A stretch of 64,000 nucleotides of DNA, taken from NCBI RefSeq assembly GCF_018282095.1, contig NZ_CP074126.1, positions 482,501-546,500 on the forward strand. Reading direction: 5' to 3'. Positions 39,857 through 49,830 of the stretch are shown one piece after another; the first letter of the stretch is position 1; every line of letters starts with the position of its first letter. The DNA comes from Pseudovibrio brasiliensis (GTDB lineage Bacteria; Pseudomonadota; Alphaproteobacteria; Rhizobiales; Stappiaceae). The notes under the pieces were generated by a model that did no database searches, was not told the DNA's origin, and was given only the letters and a program-made list of their open reading frames with translations. A program made the position numbers and the translations under genes.

Positions 39857-41119
39857 ATGTTCGCAACAGGTTTTCTTGGCATCGCTACACTGATCGTTAT
39901 TGCTGTATTGGTTTCAACCAATCGTAAGGCGATCAACCTTCGTACCGTAGGTGGTGCGCTGGCTCTCCAGATCGGTATCGGCGCTTTTGTTCTCTACGTT
40001 CCAGCTGGTCGTGCCATTCTTCACGCAATGTCAACGGGCATTTCCGGTGTGATCGACAGTGGTCGCTCCGGCGTTAACTTCCTCTTCGGCAACCTCACCA
40101 ACGGTTCACTTTCCGACACTGTTGGCTTCGTGTTTGCCTTCAACGTGCTTTGCCTCGTTATCTTCTTCTCTGCACTGATCGCTGTTCTGTACCACCTCGG
40201 TGTTATGCAGATCGTTATTCGCGTCATCGGTGGTGGCATGGCGAAACTGCTGGGTACCTCCCAGGCAGAATCCATGTCTGCAGTTTCCAACGTGTTCGTG
40301 GGCCAGACTGAAGCTCCACTTGTTGTGAAGCCTTACATGCCAAAGATGTCCGACAGTGAGTTCTTCGCCATCATGTGTGGTGGTATGGCTTCTGTTGCAG
40401 GTACTGTTCTCGGCGGTTATGCGCTGATGGGCGTTAAGATTGAATTCCTCCTCGCAGCATCCTTCATGGCTGCTCCAGGTGGTCTTCTCTTCGCAAAGCT
40501 GATCCTGCCAGAAACTGAAGAAACCAACTACACCGTTGAAAAAGACATGAGCTTTGGCGATGAAAAGCCAGAGAACGTGCTCGCTGCTGCTGGTCAGGGC
40601 GCAATGAACGGTCTGCAGCTTGCTGGCGCGATCGGTGCAAACTTGGTTGCAATGATCGGTCTGATCACTCTGGTGAACCTAATCCTCGGTGGTGTTGGTG
40701 ATTTCGCTGGCTTCGATCTGTCTCTGGAAATGATCCTCGGCTGGATCTTCGCTCCAATCGCTTACCTTCTGGGTGTTCCAATGGCTGACATTGGTGTTGC
40801 AGGTTCCCTGATCGGTAAGAAGCTGGTTGTGAACGAGTTCGTCGCTTACCTCGACCTGAAGAACTACCTCGTAGACGCCACCGCAATGGAAATGGGTCTG
40901 CCGGTCATTCAGGAAAAGACCAAAGCAATCGTTTCCTTCGCACTCTGCGGCTTCGCGAACATCTCTTCCATGGGTATTCTCATCGGTGGTCTGGGTGTTC
41001 TGGCTCCAAACCGCATGAACTTCATCGCAAAGTATGGTCCTCGCACACTGTTGGCTGCAACCTGCTCAAACCTCATGAGCGCAGCAATCGCGGGTATCTT
41101 TATCTCATTGGCAATGTAA
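39857..41119 (+). CDS. nupC: Concentrative nucleoside transporter (NupC/CNT family)
   Basis: This is a 420-residue inner-membrane symporter that imports nucleosides with protons or sodium. Family signatures are visible: VSNVFVGQTEAPLVVKPY, MCGGMASVAGTVLGGYALMGV in the core, and the C-terminal CGFANISSMGILIGGLG. Start ATG 39857 is preceded by GGGAGGAG. The leader of about 330 bases before the start is unusually long and full of inverted repeats. A terminator follows the stop. Confidence 0.95.
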   Translation: MFATGFLGIATLIVIAVLVSTNRKAINLRTVGGALALQIGIGAFVLYVPAGRAILHAMSTGISGVIDSGRSGVNFLFGNLTNGSLSDTVGFVFAFNVLCLVIFFSALIAVLYHLGVMQIVIRVIGGGMAKLLGTSQAESMSAVSNVFVGQTEAPLVVKPYMPKMSDSEFFAIMCGGMASVAGTVLGGYALMGVKIEFLLAASFMAAPGGLLFAKLILPETEETNYTVEKDMSFGDEKPENVLAAAGQGAMNGLQLAGAIGANLVAMIGLITLVNLILGGVGDFAGFDLSLEMILGWIFAPIAYLLGVPMADIGVAGSLIGKKLVVNEFVAYLDLKNYLVDATAMEMGLPVIQEKTKAIVSFALCGFANISSMGILIGGLGVLAPNRMNFIAKYGPRTLLAATCSNLMSAAIAGIFISLAM

Positions 41120-41154
41120 GAGAGTTTTCTTCCTTAATCTCTGAATTGCCTGTG

Positions 41155-41183
41155 ACGGGGGGAGCTTTGCTCTCCCCGTTTCT
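41155..41183 (+). terminator. Terminator of nupC
   Basis: ACGGGG...CCCCGT arms (41155-41160 and 41174-41179) with inner GGAG/CTC pairing form a GC-rich stem followed by TTTCT. It lies about 35 bases after the transporter stop. Confidence 0.88.
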
Positions 41184-41252
41184 ATTTGTGTCAGAAAAAC
41201 AGACTGCGCTACGTTGGGGGTGTACGCGTCTCTGCTTCACAGGAAAGAAGCG

Positions 41253-41702
41253 TTACTCGTGAACGCCTTCTTCGATAACTTCTCGGGATCCTTGTGGAGG
41301 CATTTCCGGGAAAGCTGGAAGCTTTGGATCAATCTCATCCCAAGCCGGTGCTCGGCTGGCATACACATTCACCTGAGGCTCAATGACCTCGGGCTGATCA
41401 ACAGCTGATGCGCGCACGAAGATCAGATCTGTCATAGATGAGTTGAGTGAGTACATCGCACTGCCGCAGGTTGGGCAAAAACCCCGTGTGACCACATTCC
41501 CGCTATCAGCAGGTTTGTCGAAAAATGAGAGCTCCCCTGTCACTTCAACAGCTTCTTTAGGCAGTGCCGCATGGGTGCAATGCCCGGTTCCTGATGACTT
41601 ACGACAGTCATCACAGTGGCAATGCGCGGTCATCTGCGGCTTCATTCTTGATTTCAGCTGTACATTCCCGCAAAGGCAAGACCCTGTAAATGCGCTTTCC
41701 AT
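41253..41702 (-). CDS. GFA family (glutathione-dependent formaldehyde-activating-like) protein
   Basis: This is a 149-residue zinc-binding protein of the GFA/CENP-V fold. Zinc cysteines are in GSCLCGNVQL near the N-terminus, CHCDDCRKSSG near residue 30, and GFCPTCGS near residue 80. Family members are linked with formaldehyde-glutathione adduct formation, though most have no proven activity. It is divergent from the HxlR regulator, with a palindrome between them. Confidence 0.88.
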   Translation of the reverse strand: MESAFTGSCLCGNVQLKSRMKPQMTAHCHCDDCRKSSGTGHCTHAALPKEAVEVTGELSFFDKPADSGNVVTRGFCPTCGSAMYSLNSSMTDLIFVRASAVDQPEVIEPQVNVYASRAPAWDEIDPKLPAFPEMPPQGSREVIEEGVHE

Positions 41703-41740
41703 GATACTATCCTTAGTCAGAGTTGAGAGATGTTTTAGTA

Positions 41741-41757
41741 ACTTGTAAATTGCAAGT
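41741..41757. promoter_or_regulatory. Probable HxlR operator
   Basis: ACTTGTAA-A-TTGCAAGT is an 8-1-8 palindrome with one mismatched pair. It lies 30 bases before the HxlR start and about 40 before the divergent GFA gene start. This position and symmetry fit HxlR-type dimers controlling both genes. Confidence 0.72.
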
Positions 41758-41786
41758 CACTATTCACAATAGGAGAGAATGGCGGT

Positions 41787-42143
41787 ATGTCAACCGAAAA
41801 CCGTTCCGGCTGCCCCATCGCGAATACGCTAGATATCGTCGGAGATCGCTGGAGCCTTTTGATCCTGCGGGATATGTTCAACGGAAAAAAGATCTTCTCA
41901 GAGTTCCTGAGTTCACCGGAAAAGATCACGACAAGCGTTCTGACTGTTCGCCTGAATCAGTTGGAGGCCGCTGGCATGGTCACCAAAGAGCTCTACCAAT
42001 CGAATCCCAAACGCTATCAATATCTGCTTTCAGATCGCGGCAAGGACATCTTGCCTGTGCTTCAGGAAATGTGCCGATGGGCCAACAAGCACATGCCCGA
42101 AACATGGATCCCACCAGAAAGCTTCATGCAGAAGCGCGTATAG
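41787..42143 (+). CDS. HxlR family transcriptional regulator
   Basis: This is a 118-residue winged-helix protein with the family signature: N-terminal cysteine in SGCPIANTLDIVGDRWSLLI, followed by LRDMFNGKKIFSEF and LTVRLNQLEAAGMV. The conserved N-terminal Cys is used in relatives to sense aldehydes or disulfide stress. The divergent GFA gene makes a formaldehyde or thiol-stress signal plausible. Its transcript should end at the bidirectional terminator just after the stop. Confidence 0.94.
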   Translation: MSTENRSGCPIANTLDIVGDRWSLLILRDMFNGKKIFSEFLSSPEKITTSVLTVRLNQLEAAGMVTKELYQSNPKRYQYLLSDRGKDILPVLQEMCRWANKHMPETWIPPESFMQKRV

Positions 42144-42172
42144 AAAAAGGCTGGAAGTGACATCCAGCCTTT
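42144..42172. terminator. Bidirectional terminator between hxlR and dctM genes
   Basis: AAAGGCTGGA (42146-42155) and TCCAGCCTTT (42163-42172) form a perfect 10-bp stem with a seven-base loop. A bases before it give a T run on the minus strand for dctM, and TTT follows on the plus strand for hxlR. Confidence 0.9.
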
Positions 42173-42196
42173 CCCGAACTCTGTTGCCTATCCTCG

Positions 42197-43756
42197 TCAG
42201 AACAGAACCGATGGCAACCAGGTCGCGATCTGAGGGAAGAACCAGACCAGCCCCATCCCGACAATCTGCAGCAGGATATAAGGCAGTACACCCTTGTAGA
42301 TCATACCCGTTGTGATCTCAGGCGGGGCCGCACCACGCAGGTAGAACAGCGAGAACCCGAATGGCGGTGTCAGGAAGCTGGTCTGCAGGTTGATAGCGAT
42401 CATCACAGAAAGCCAGATCGGATCAAAACCCATCATCAGCAGGGTAGGGCCAACAATCGGCAGCAAGATCACGGAGATCTCTACGAAATCCATGAAGAAG
42501 CCCAGTGCAAAGATTAGCGCCATCACAAACAACAGAGCACCCATCTCTCCGCCCGGCATTGCAGAGATCAGCTCCTCAATGCGAGCGTCACCACCAAGAC
42601 CGCGGAAGATCAAAGAGAACACACTCGCCCCAATAATCGTCGCGAAGATCATCGCTGAGATGGAGAGCGTGTTGGTCATTACCGGCGCAAGCAGCTGAGA
42701 TCGCCACATACGCATCACGCTCTGAAGCAGACCGCTGATGCCAATGATCAGCAGCACAATTGCAACACCAGCAAGGCCATAATCAACAACAGTCAATTCG
42801 CTACGCTGCAAGCGGATAGTGGTCATTCCAGCCAGCACGATCACCGCCAGTAGAGCCACAACACTCGCCCCAAGCAACAAGTTGGATTTGCCGTTGCTCA
42901 ACCGGAAACCCGCCAACAGCAAAGCTCCCACAGCGCCAACCGCAGCCGCTTCCGTTGGTGTTGCAACACCACCCAGAATAGAACCCAAAACCGCAATAAT
43001 CAGCGCCACTGGTGGGATGAGTACAGAAGCAATCCGACGTGCTGATGTCTCGCCCAAAACACGCTTGTCCATGGCAGGCGCAGAACTCGGCTGAAAATAA
43101 GCCCGGACCAGCAGATAGACAATATAGACGCCCACCAACATCAGGCCGGGAACCAGCGCAGCCGCAAAGGTCTGGCCTACGCTGATGGTCTCTACGGTGA
43201 ACTTGCCTTCTGCAAATTGAGCCTGCTGATAGGCATTGGACATCACTTCGGAAAGAATGATCAGAAGTGTGGACGGTGGAATGATCTGCCCCAGTGTGCC
43301 TGCGGTGCACACAGTGCCTGCCGCCAGCTTCGGGTCATACCCGTTGCGCAGCATGGTCGGCAGAGCGATCAACGCCATGGTCACCACAGTGGCGCCCACG
43401 ATCCCAGTTGAGGCTGCCAATAGCCCACCAACAAGCACAACAGAGATCCCCAGACCACCGCGTAGCGAGCCGAACAGCTTGCCCATCTCTTCCAGCAAAT
43501 CTTCCGCAATGCGGCTGCGCTCAAGTACCAGTCCCATGAATACAAAGAGCGGGATTGCAATCAGCACGTTGTTGGTCATCGTGCCGAAAATGCGCTGTGA
43601 AAGCGCACCCAACAGCCCGGTGTCAAACGCACCGGTCATCGCTCCAAGAATAGCAAAGAGCACGGCCACACCGGCGATGGTGAAGGCAACCGGATAGCCT
43701 AGCAGGATCGCAAAGCACAGGCCTGCGAACATGAAAATGTCGAGAAATTCAGTCAC
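42197..43756 (-). CDS. dctM: TRAP transporter large permease
   Basis: This is a 519-residue integral membrane protein of the DctM/TRAP-T large-subunit family, with 12 or more hydrophobic segments. It carries the core segments AASTGIVGATVVTMALIALP and GTLGQIIPPSTLLIIL and the C-terminal LTPPFGFSLFYLRGAAP. It is about 90 residues longer than classical DctM because of an insertion after about residue 215 that holds extra hydrophobic segments, as in the mannitol/2-keto-acid TRAP branch. Its start overlaps the small permease gene by four bases. Confidence 0.93.
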   Translation of the reverse strand: MTEFLDIFMFAGLCFAILLGYPVAFTIAGVAVLFAILGAMTGAFDTGLLGALSQRIFGTMTNNVLIAIPLFVFMGLVLERSRIAEDLLEEMGKLFGSLRGGLGISVVLVGGLLAASTGIVGATVVTMALIALPTMLRNGYDPKLAAGTVCTAGTLGQIIPPSTLLIILSEVMSNAYQQAQFAEGKFTVETISVGQTFAAALVPGLMLVGVYIVYLLVRAYFQPSSAPAMDKRVLGETSARRIASVLIPPVALIIAVLGSILGGVATPTEAAAVGAVGALLLAGFRLSNGKSNLLLGASVVALLAVIVLAGMTTIRLQRSELTVVDYGLAGVAIVLLIIGISGLLQSVMRMWRSQLLAPVMTNTLSISAMIFATIIGASVFSLIFRGLGGDARIEELISAMPGGEMGALLFVMALIFALGFFMDFVEISVILLPIVGPTLLMMGFDPIWLSVMIAINLQTSFLTPPFGFSLFYLRGAAPPEITTGMIYKGVLPYILLQIVGMGLVWFFPQIATWLPSVLF

Positions 43757-44271
43757 AGCTTTGGCTCCTCAACATCAACGCCGCACAAAAACAGCCCATC
43801 CCGCAAAATACCGGAGATGCCCTGAATGATCAGGAGACCACAAAACGCAGGAATAAGGCTCTTGAGCAAGAAGCTTGCAGGAATACCACCGACTGAAATC
43901 GGCCCCTCAAGGATCTTCCAACTGTTGTAAACAAAGGGCCAGCTGATCCAGAGCAGCAGGCCAACAGTGGGCAGCAAAAAGAACAGAGCACCGATCAGAT
44001 TGATGATCGCTTTGGCTTTGGGAGAACCCTGCCCGTAAAAGATATCGACGCGTACATGCTTGTCAGCCAAAAGCGTATAGCCAGCGCCAAGCATGAAAAC
44101 AGAGGCATGCATATAAAGCACGCCTTCGCCGAGGAAGATGTAGCTGACGCCGAATAGATAGCGCAGCAGGACGATCCCAAACTGTAACAGCAGCATGAGC
44201 AACGCAAACCAGCGGATGGTGTGGCCAACCAGACGGTTGATTGCGTCGAGTTTCGAAACAACAGAGGTCAT
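43753..44271 (-). CDS. dctQ: TRAP transporter small permease
   Basis: This is a 172-residue membrane protein with four hydrophobic segments, the DctQ-type small subunit that works with the large permease. The segment GEGVLYMHASVFMLGAGYTL and the following KHVRVDIFYG match the family. It is encoded between the binding protein and the large permease in the usual P-Q-M order. Confidence 0.92.
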   Translation of the reverse strand: MTSVVSKLDAINRLVGHTIRWFALLMLLLQFGIVLLRYLFGVSYIFLGEGVLYMHASVFMLGAGYTLLADKHVRVDIFYGQGSPKAKAIINLIGALFFLLPTVGLLLWISWPFVYNSWKILEGPISVGGIPASFLLKSLIPAFCGLLIIQGISGILRDGLFLCGVDVEEPKL

Positions 44272-44389
44272 CGGTAAAATCCGATCAGGCCAGAGTATTT
44301 TCTTGGCTTTCCAGAGCGCATCTCAAAACTATGGGAACCGGTTATCGGCGGATGAGACGCGGCTGAACTGAAGAAAGCAGGGGAACAGC

Positions 44390-44406
44390 CGGGGCCAGAA
44401 GCCCCG
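44390..44406 (-). repeat. Intercistronic hairpin after dctP
   Basis: CGGGGC and GCCCCG arms with a five-base loop form a short GC stem between the TRAP receptor gene and the small permease gene. It may raise receptor over permease expression, as with the stems after the other two binding-protein genes in this window. Confidence 0.65.
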
Positions 44407-44461
44407 ACTTTGTGTCGTGCAGAAATGTCAGCAAACCGGTCGTTTGCGGGGTGACTGCTGC

Positions 44462-45562
44462 TTAACCGTAGTTGATGTCCAGAAGGCGCATATTCATCTG
44501 GCCGTTATCTGCCAGAGGTTTGTATTCCTTCATGGATTCACGGTAGGTGAGGAAGCTCTCTGTGATGCGCTTCACCAGCTCGTCGTCATTTTCACGCAGT
44601 TCGCCGATGACTTCACCAGCAGCGTTACCCATCGCCAGCAGAACGTCTTCTGGCAGGTTCTTCACCATCACACCTTTTTCAGCAACCAGCTTCTTCAAAG
44701 CCTTCGCGTGGTTGGTGGTGTACTCAGTCCAAACATCGTTGTAGAGCGAGGAACAAGCGAACGCGACAACCTGTTTCAGGTCATCTGGCAGGGCATTGTA
44801 AGCCTCGGAGTTGACGGCACATTCTTCGGCGGAGCTTGGCTCGCCGACGCCCGGGAAGTAGTAGTTCTTGGCAACCTGATAGAAGCCCAGAGCAGAGTCT
44901 GTCCAAGGACCGATGAACTCACCAGCATCCAGTGTACCAGTCTGCAGGGCCTGGAACATGTCACGGCCACCCATAGCTTGAACTGCCATACCCATCTTGG
45001 TACACATCTCAGAAGCAAGACCAGTTGTACGGAAGCGCAGACCTTTCAGGTCTTCAGCAGAGTTGATCTCAGTACGGAACCAGCCAGCAGCCTGAGGACC
45101 AGAGTTGCCACACAGGAACGGCTTCAGGTTAAAGCGCGCATACATTTCGTCATAAAGCGCCTGACCACCACCATGTGCCATCCAGCCGTACTGCTCATCT
45201 GCGGTCAAACCAAAAGGCTGAGAACCAAACAGCAGGAAGCCTTTGGACTTGGAGCCCCAATACGCAGGCACTGAGTGGTAAAGTTCAGCAGTTCCCTCCG
45301 ATACTGCATCAAACACACCACGGCCTGGAACCAGTTCACCAGCGGCATAGAGCTTTACCTCAATGCGACCACCAGAAAGCATGGTGATACGGTCTGCAAG
45401 CATCTGTGCTGCAACGCCAGGACCCGGAAGATTCTTAGGCCACGAGGTGACCATCTTCCACTTGATCTTGTCGGAAGCTACAGCCGGAGCTGCCAGAGCA
45501 GAAGCAGCGACGACGCCAGTTGCTGCAACACCTGCACCCTTAAGAAAATCACGTCTTTTCAT
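44462..45562 (-). CDS. dctP: TRAP transporter solute receptor, Tat-exported
   Basis: This is a 366-residue periplasmic receptor of the DctP family. The N-terminus MKRRDFLKGAGVAATG is a twin-arginine signal, as in TakP-like receptors. The mature protein begins near SDKIKWKMVTSWPKNLPGPG. The ligand arginine region GWFRTEINSAEDLKGLRFR is conserved and usually binds a carboxylate. The ATG at 45562 follows GAGGGG. It sits downstream of hutU and may import a keto or hydroxy acid; the ligand is not determined. Confidence 0.93.
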   Translation of the reverse strand: MKRRDFLKGAGVAATGVVAASALAAPAVASDKIKWKMVTSWPKNLPGPGVAAQMLADRITMLSGGRIEVKLYAAGELVPGRGVFDAVSEGTAELYHSVPAYWGSKSKGFLLFGSQPFGLTADEQYGWMAHGGGQALYDEMYARFNLKPFLCGNSGPQAAGWFRTEINSAEDLKGLRFRTTGLASEMCTKMGMAVQAMGGRDMFQALQTGTLDAGEFIGPWTDSALGFYQVAKNYYFPGVGEPSSAEECAVNSEAYNALPDDLKQVVAFACSSLYNDVWTEYTTNHAKALKKLVAEKGVMVKNLPEDVLLAMGNAAGEVIGELRENDDELVKRITESFLTYRESMKEYKPLADNGQMNMRLLDINYG

Positions 45563-45686
45563 AATTTTTCCCCTCAAAAATTAGAATAACAAGGGGCCGC
45601 AGAGCACGGTCCCTCATCGGTTTTTGTGTAAAGTCTGGAATGCCAAAAATACGCGGCTGAACCAGTTTGCCCGGAAACGGAAACTA

Positions 45687-45707
45687 AAACTTACCTAGGG
45701 TAAGTTT
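45687..45707 (-). terminator. Hairpin after hutU
   Basis: Perfect 9-bp arms AAACTTACC and GGTAAGTTT flank a three-base loop, followed on the minus strand by TTTTAG. A related stem, ACTTACC-N7-GGTAAGT, lies at 45725-45745 in the last codons of hutU. They look like a partial duplication and probably limit read-through into the TRAP genes. Confidence 0.7.
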
Positions 45708-45722
45708 ATCGTACTGAATCAG

Positions 45723-47408
45723 TTACTTACCTAGTGAAGGTAAGTTCAAACCATTCTCCTTGGCGCAATCAATTGCCAATTGGTAGCCTGCGTCCGCATG
45801 GCGCATAACACCTGTCGCAGGGTCATTCCAAAGAACACGGCCAATCCGCTCGTCTGCGCCCGAAGTTCCGTCACAGCAAATCACCATGCCGGAATGCTGG
45901 GAAAAGCCCATTCCAACGCCGCCGCCGTGGTGCAATGACACCCAGGTTGCACCGGATGCCGTGTTAAGCAGAGCGTTGAGCAGAGGCCAGTCAGAAACGG
46001 CATCAGAGCCATCCATCATAGACTCAGTTTCGCGGTTTGGAGAAGCAACGGATCCGGAATCCAGATGGTCACGACCAATCACCACCGGAGCCTTCAGCTC
46101 ACCATTGCGAACCATTTCGTTGAACGCAAGGCCGAGACGGTGACGCTGACCCAGACCAACCCAGCAAATACGAGCAGGCAGACCCTGGAAGGAAATACGC
46201 TCGCGCGCCATGTCCAGCCAGTTGTGCAGGTGCGGATCATCTGGGATGAGTTCTTTCACCTTCTGGTCTGTTTTGTAGATGTCCTCAGGATCACCGGAAA
46301 GCGCTGCCCAACGGAATGGCCCAACACCTTTGCAGAATAGCGGGCGAATGTAAGCAGGCACAAAACCCGGGAAGTCGAAGGCATTCTCTAGGCCTTCTTC
46401 AAAGGCCATCTGGCGGATGTTGTTGCCGTAATCAACGGTTGGAATACCGCGTTCATGGAAGTCTAGCATCGCTTTAACATGCACCTTCATGGAAGCCCGT
46501 GCAGCTTTCTCAACGGCTTTAGGATCGCTCTCGCGTTTTTCCTTCCACTCGGCCATGGTCCAGCCTTGTGGCAGATAGCCATTGATTGGGTCATGAGCGG
46601 AGGTCTGGTCAGTCACGATATCCGGACGAACGCCACGCTCAACAAGCTCAGCGAAGATGTCTGCAGCATTGCCGAGCAGGCCGACCGACTTAGCTTCACC
46701 AGCTGCGGTCCAGCGCTCAATCATCTCCAGCGCTTCATCAAGCGTCTTGGCTTTTTCATCGACGTATTTAGTGCGCAGGCGGAAGTCGATGCTGTCTTCG
46801 TTACACTCAACGGCCAGACAGCAAGCACCAGCCATCACAGCAGCAAGTGGCTGAGCACCACCCATACCGCCAAGGCCACCAGTCAGGATCCACTTGCCTT
46901 TCAGATCACCGCCGTAGTGCTGACGACCCGCCTCAACAAAGGTTTCGTAAGTGCCCTGAACAATGCCCTGAGAGCCAATGTAGATCCACGAGCCAGCAGT
47001 CATCTGGCCGTACATCGCCAGACCTTTTTTATCCAGCTCGTTGAAGTGATCCCAGTTCGCCCAGTGTGGGACGAGGTTGGAGTTGGCGATCAGCACGCGT
47101 GGTGCATTCTCATGCGTACGGAACACACCAACTGGCTTGCCGGATTGAACCAACAGAGTTTCATCGGCTTCCAGTTTCTTCAGCGTGTCGACAATGGTGT
47201 CAAAGTCTTTCCATGTCCGAGCAGCGCGGCCAATGCCACCATAAACCACCAGCTCATGCGGGTTTTCAGCCACATCCGGATGCAGGTTGTTCATGAGCAT
47301 GCGCATTGGCGCTTCCGTCAGCCAGCTCTTTGCGTTCAGCTCTGGTCCGGTTGGTGGAAAGATATCGCGGGTGTTCTTGCGAGGATCTTGAGTGAGCGTA
47401 TCGGTCAT
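45723..47408 (-). CDS. hutU: Urocanate hydratase
   Basis: This is a 561-residue NAD-dependent enzyme that converts urocanate to imidazolone propionate, the second step of histidine breakdown. Family segments include [28 protein letters not shown], and the near-C-terminal [17 protein letters not shown]. Length matches the family. It lies downstream of hutG by 11 bases. Confidence 0.97.
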   Translation of the reverse strand: MTDTLTQDPRKNTRDIFPPTGPELNAKSWLTEAPMRMLMNNLHPDVAENPHELVVYGGIGRAARTWKDFDTIVDTLKKLEADETLLVQSGKPVGVFRTHENAPRVLIANSNLVPHWANWDHFNELDKKGLAMYGQMTAGSWIYIGSQGIVQGTYETFVEAGRQHYGGDLKGKWILTGGLGGMGGAQPLAAVMAGACCLAVECNEDSIDFRLRTKYVDEKAKTLDEALEMIERWTAAGEAKSVGLLGNAADIFAELVERGVRPDIVTDQTSAHDPINGYLPQGWTMAEWKEKRESDPKAVEKAARASMKVHVKAMLDFHERGIPTVDYGNNIRQMAFEEGLENAFDFPGFVPAYIRPLFCKGVGPFRWAALSGDPEDIYKTDQKVKELIPDDPHLHNWLDMARERISFQGLPARICWVGLGQRHRLGLAFNEMVRNGELKAPVVIGRDHLDSGSVASPNRETESMMDGSDAVSDWPLLNALLNTASGATWVSLHHGGGVGMGFSQHSGMVICCDGTSGADERIGRVLWNDPATGVMRHADAGYQLAIDCAKENGLNLPSLGK

Positions 47409-47419
47409 TGTCGGCTCCG

Positions 47420-48247
47420 TTAGCGATCAGGACTGGCGCTTGAAAGTGCCCCGGCAAGGGCCTGCGCTTCTAGCTGAGAAAGAATGGATTTGAGAGTGGC
47501 ACGTGTTTTGTTGGCGTGCTCTGGAGCGTAAGCCCAAGGGCTCTGCTCAAACATGTAAGCCCGCTGCGCAGTCTCCATCTGAATGGCGTGGATGCCAGTC
47601 TCAGGTGTGCCGTAGTGACGAGTGGTCCAGCCACCTTTAAAGCGAGCATTCACCACCGTTTCTACGCTGGTATCTGCACGGCAGGCATCAACGGTGATCT
47701 GCTCAATCATCGGAGCGCAGGTCTGCCCAACATTGGTGCCAATATTGAACACAGGCAGCTCACCTTCAAACAGAAACGGGATGTTGGAGCGGATGGAATG
47801 GCAGTCATAGAGAACGGCCACACCAAACTTCTGCCGCACACGCTCCAGCTCCTCCGCAATCGCCTCATGATAAGGTGCGTGGCACTTTGCGCGGCGTTCT
47901 TCAATTTCATCTTCTGATGGTTCCTGCCCATCCCGATAGATCGGGCGACCATCAAAGTCTGTCAGAGGGCAGAGTGTAGTGGTGTTTTGACCGGGATAGA
48001 GCGAAACATCCGCAGGATCACGATTGGCATCAACCACATAGCGATGTACAGGCGTCTGGATCACACTGGCATTCTCAAGCAAGCCGTCATACAGGCGGTT
48101 GATGTGCCAATCCGTATCAGCCAGTGCTTGCCCGACAGAGTTGAACCTGTCCCAGATCGACAGCGGCACATCAGTACCGCCATGCGGCTGAGCCAGCACA
48201 ATCGGGCTGTCACCTTTTTTGATCAGTGGTGAGAAGGAGTAGGTCAA
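47420..48247 (-). CDS. hutG: N-formylglutamate deformylase
   Basis: This is a 275-residue enzyme that releases formate from N-formylglutamate, the last step of the five-step histidine pathway. The N-terminal [21 protein letters not shown] and the metal-site segment [20 protein letters not shown] are typical. Its presence together with HutF shows that the route via formylglutamate is used, not the direct formiminoglutamase. It directly follows hutH. Confidence 0.95.
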   Translation of the reverse strand: MTYSFSPLIKKGDSPIVLAQPHGGTDVPLSIWDRFNSVGQALADTDWHINRLYDGLLENASVIQTPVHRYVVDANRDPADVSLYPGQNTTTLCPLTDFDGRPIYRDGQEPSEDEIEERRAKCHAPYHEAIAEELERVRQKFGVAVLYDCHSIRSNIPFLFEGELPVFNIGTNVGQTCAPMIEQITVDACRADTSVETVVNARFKGGWTTRHYGTPETGIHAIQMETAQRAYMFEQSPWAYAPEHANKTRATLKSILSQLEAQALAGALSSASPDR

Positions 48248-49816
48248 TCAGGCTTCCTCTAACTTAAAGAACTGAGCTTTGCTGGCTGCATCAAAAATCC
48301 GGCCAGAAGCGACAAGCTCTGCAGCTTTCTCAAGATCCGGCGCCATATAGCGATCATCTTCCAGCTCTTCGATCTCTTCACGAACCGCAGCCACAACATC
48401 CTGCAGGATTGGGCTGGTTTTGAGTGGAATACGGAACTCAATGCCCTGCGCCGCCATCAGCAACTCAATGCCGATGATCTGGGAAAGGTTGGCATTCATA
48501 TCAATCAAGCGCCGCGCAGCATGGGTTGCCATGGACACATGGTCTTCCTGATTGGCACTGGTCGGTGTGGAATCTACGGAACACGGCGCAGCCCGTTGCT
48601 TGTTCTCACTGTAAAGCGCAGCAGACGTCACATCAGCAATCATGAAGCCAGAATTGAGACCCGGATTAGGTGTCAGGAAGGGCGGCAGACCATAGTTGAG
48701 TGCTGGGTCAACCAGTGTCGCAATCCGGCGCTGTGCAATCGCTCCAATCTCGGCAATAGCAAGTGCGGTCTGGTCCGCAGCAAACGCAACAGGTTCAGCA
48801 TGGAAGTTGCCGCCGGAAACGACGGAACCGTCTTTGAACACCAGCGGGTTATCTGTCACCGCGTTCGCTTCAATCTCCAGCGTATATCCCACTTGAGCAA
48901 GCAAGCCTAACACCGCGCCCATCACCTGTGGTTGACAGCGCAGGCAGTATGGATCCTGCACGCGCTCATCATCCTCACGATGGCTTTCGCGAATTGCTGA
49001 ACCAGACATCAGCTCGCGAATGGTAGCAGCAGCAGAAATCTGTCCTTTGTGGCCGCGCAGCTCGTGGATCTCTGGGCGGAATGGAGCACCAGAACCCATC
49101 AGCGCGTCTACGGATAGAGCACCGGTAATCAACGCAGTTTTTGCAAGACGATGGGTCTGGAACAAACCCGCCAAAGCCAGCGCGGTCGATACCTGTGTGC
49201 CATTGATCAGCGCAAGGCCTTCCTTCGCTGCCAGCTGAATTGTCGGAATGCCAGCCAGCTGCATCGCTTCCTTGCCAGAAACGCGCACGCCACCAAAGAA
49301 CGCTTCGCCTTCGCCCAGCATCACAGCAGCCACATGAGAGAGAGGCGCTAGATCACCGGAAGCACCAACACTGCCCTGACCCGGAACTACTGGCACAACG
49401 TTATGTTCCAGCATCCGCTCAAGGCACTCAATCAGCTCCCAACGCACACCAGAAGCGCCACGGCCCAATGAGGTAAGTTTGAGCACAATCACCAAACGCA
49501 CGATGTTTTGCGGCAGAACCTCACCAACACCGCAGCAGTGCGAAAGAATGAGGTTTCTCTGCAGGGTAGCAGTATCTTCAGCCGGAATTTTAACGGAAGC
49601 AAGCTTACCGAAGCCCGTGTTTACCCCATACACCGGCGTATCACCCTGTGCCGCGCTTTGAACAATTGCAGCGGCTCGCTCAACAACGTCTTTGCAGGAA
49701 CGATCCAGCTCTACATTCGTCTCTTCACGGTAGATCTGGCGAAGTTGGGCGAGGGTAAGTTCTCCCGGCTTTAAAACCAGCTTAGGTCTGGAAGAAGTGG
49801 AAGGGGAAGTCGTCAT
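48248..49816 (-). CDS. hutH: Histidine ammonia-lyase
   Basis: This is a 522-residue enzyme that deaminates histidine to urocanate. The self-forming MIO cofactor triad is A152-S153-G154 in [26 protein letters not shown] in the N-terminal loop and [14 protein letters not shown] near the C-terminus are conserved. The stop lies directly before the hutG start. Confidence 0.97.
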   Translation of the reverse strand: MTTSPSTSSRPKLVLKPGELTLAQLRQIYREETNVELDRSCKDVVERAAAIVQSAAQGDTPVYGVNTGFGKLASVKIPAEDTATLQRNLILSHCCGVGEVLPQNIVRLVIVLKLTSLGRGASGVRWELIECLERMLEHNVVPVVPGQGSVGASGDLAPLSHVAAVMLGEGEAFFGGVRVSGKEAMQLAGIPTIQLAAKEGLALINGTQVSTALALAGLFQTHRLAKTALITGALSVDALMGSGAPFRPEIHELRGHKGQISAAATIRELMSGSAIRESHREDDERVQDPYCLRCQPQVMGAVLGLLAQVGYTLEIEANAVTDNPLVFKDGSVVSGGNFHAEPVAFAADQTALAIAEIGAIAQRRIATLVDPALNYGLPPFLTPNPGLNSGFMIADVTSAALYSENKQRAAPCSVDSTPTSANQEDHVSMATHAARRLIDMNANLSQIIGIELLMAAQGIEFRIPLKTSPILQDVVAAVREEIEELEDDRYMAPDLEKAAELVASGRIFDAASKAQFFKLEEA

Positions 49817-49830
49817 GAATGCCTCAGTGC

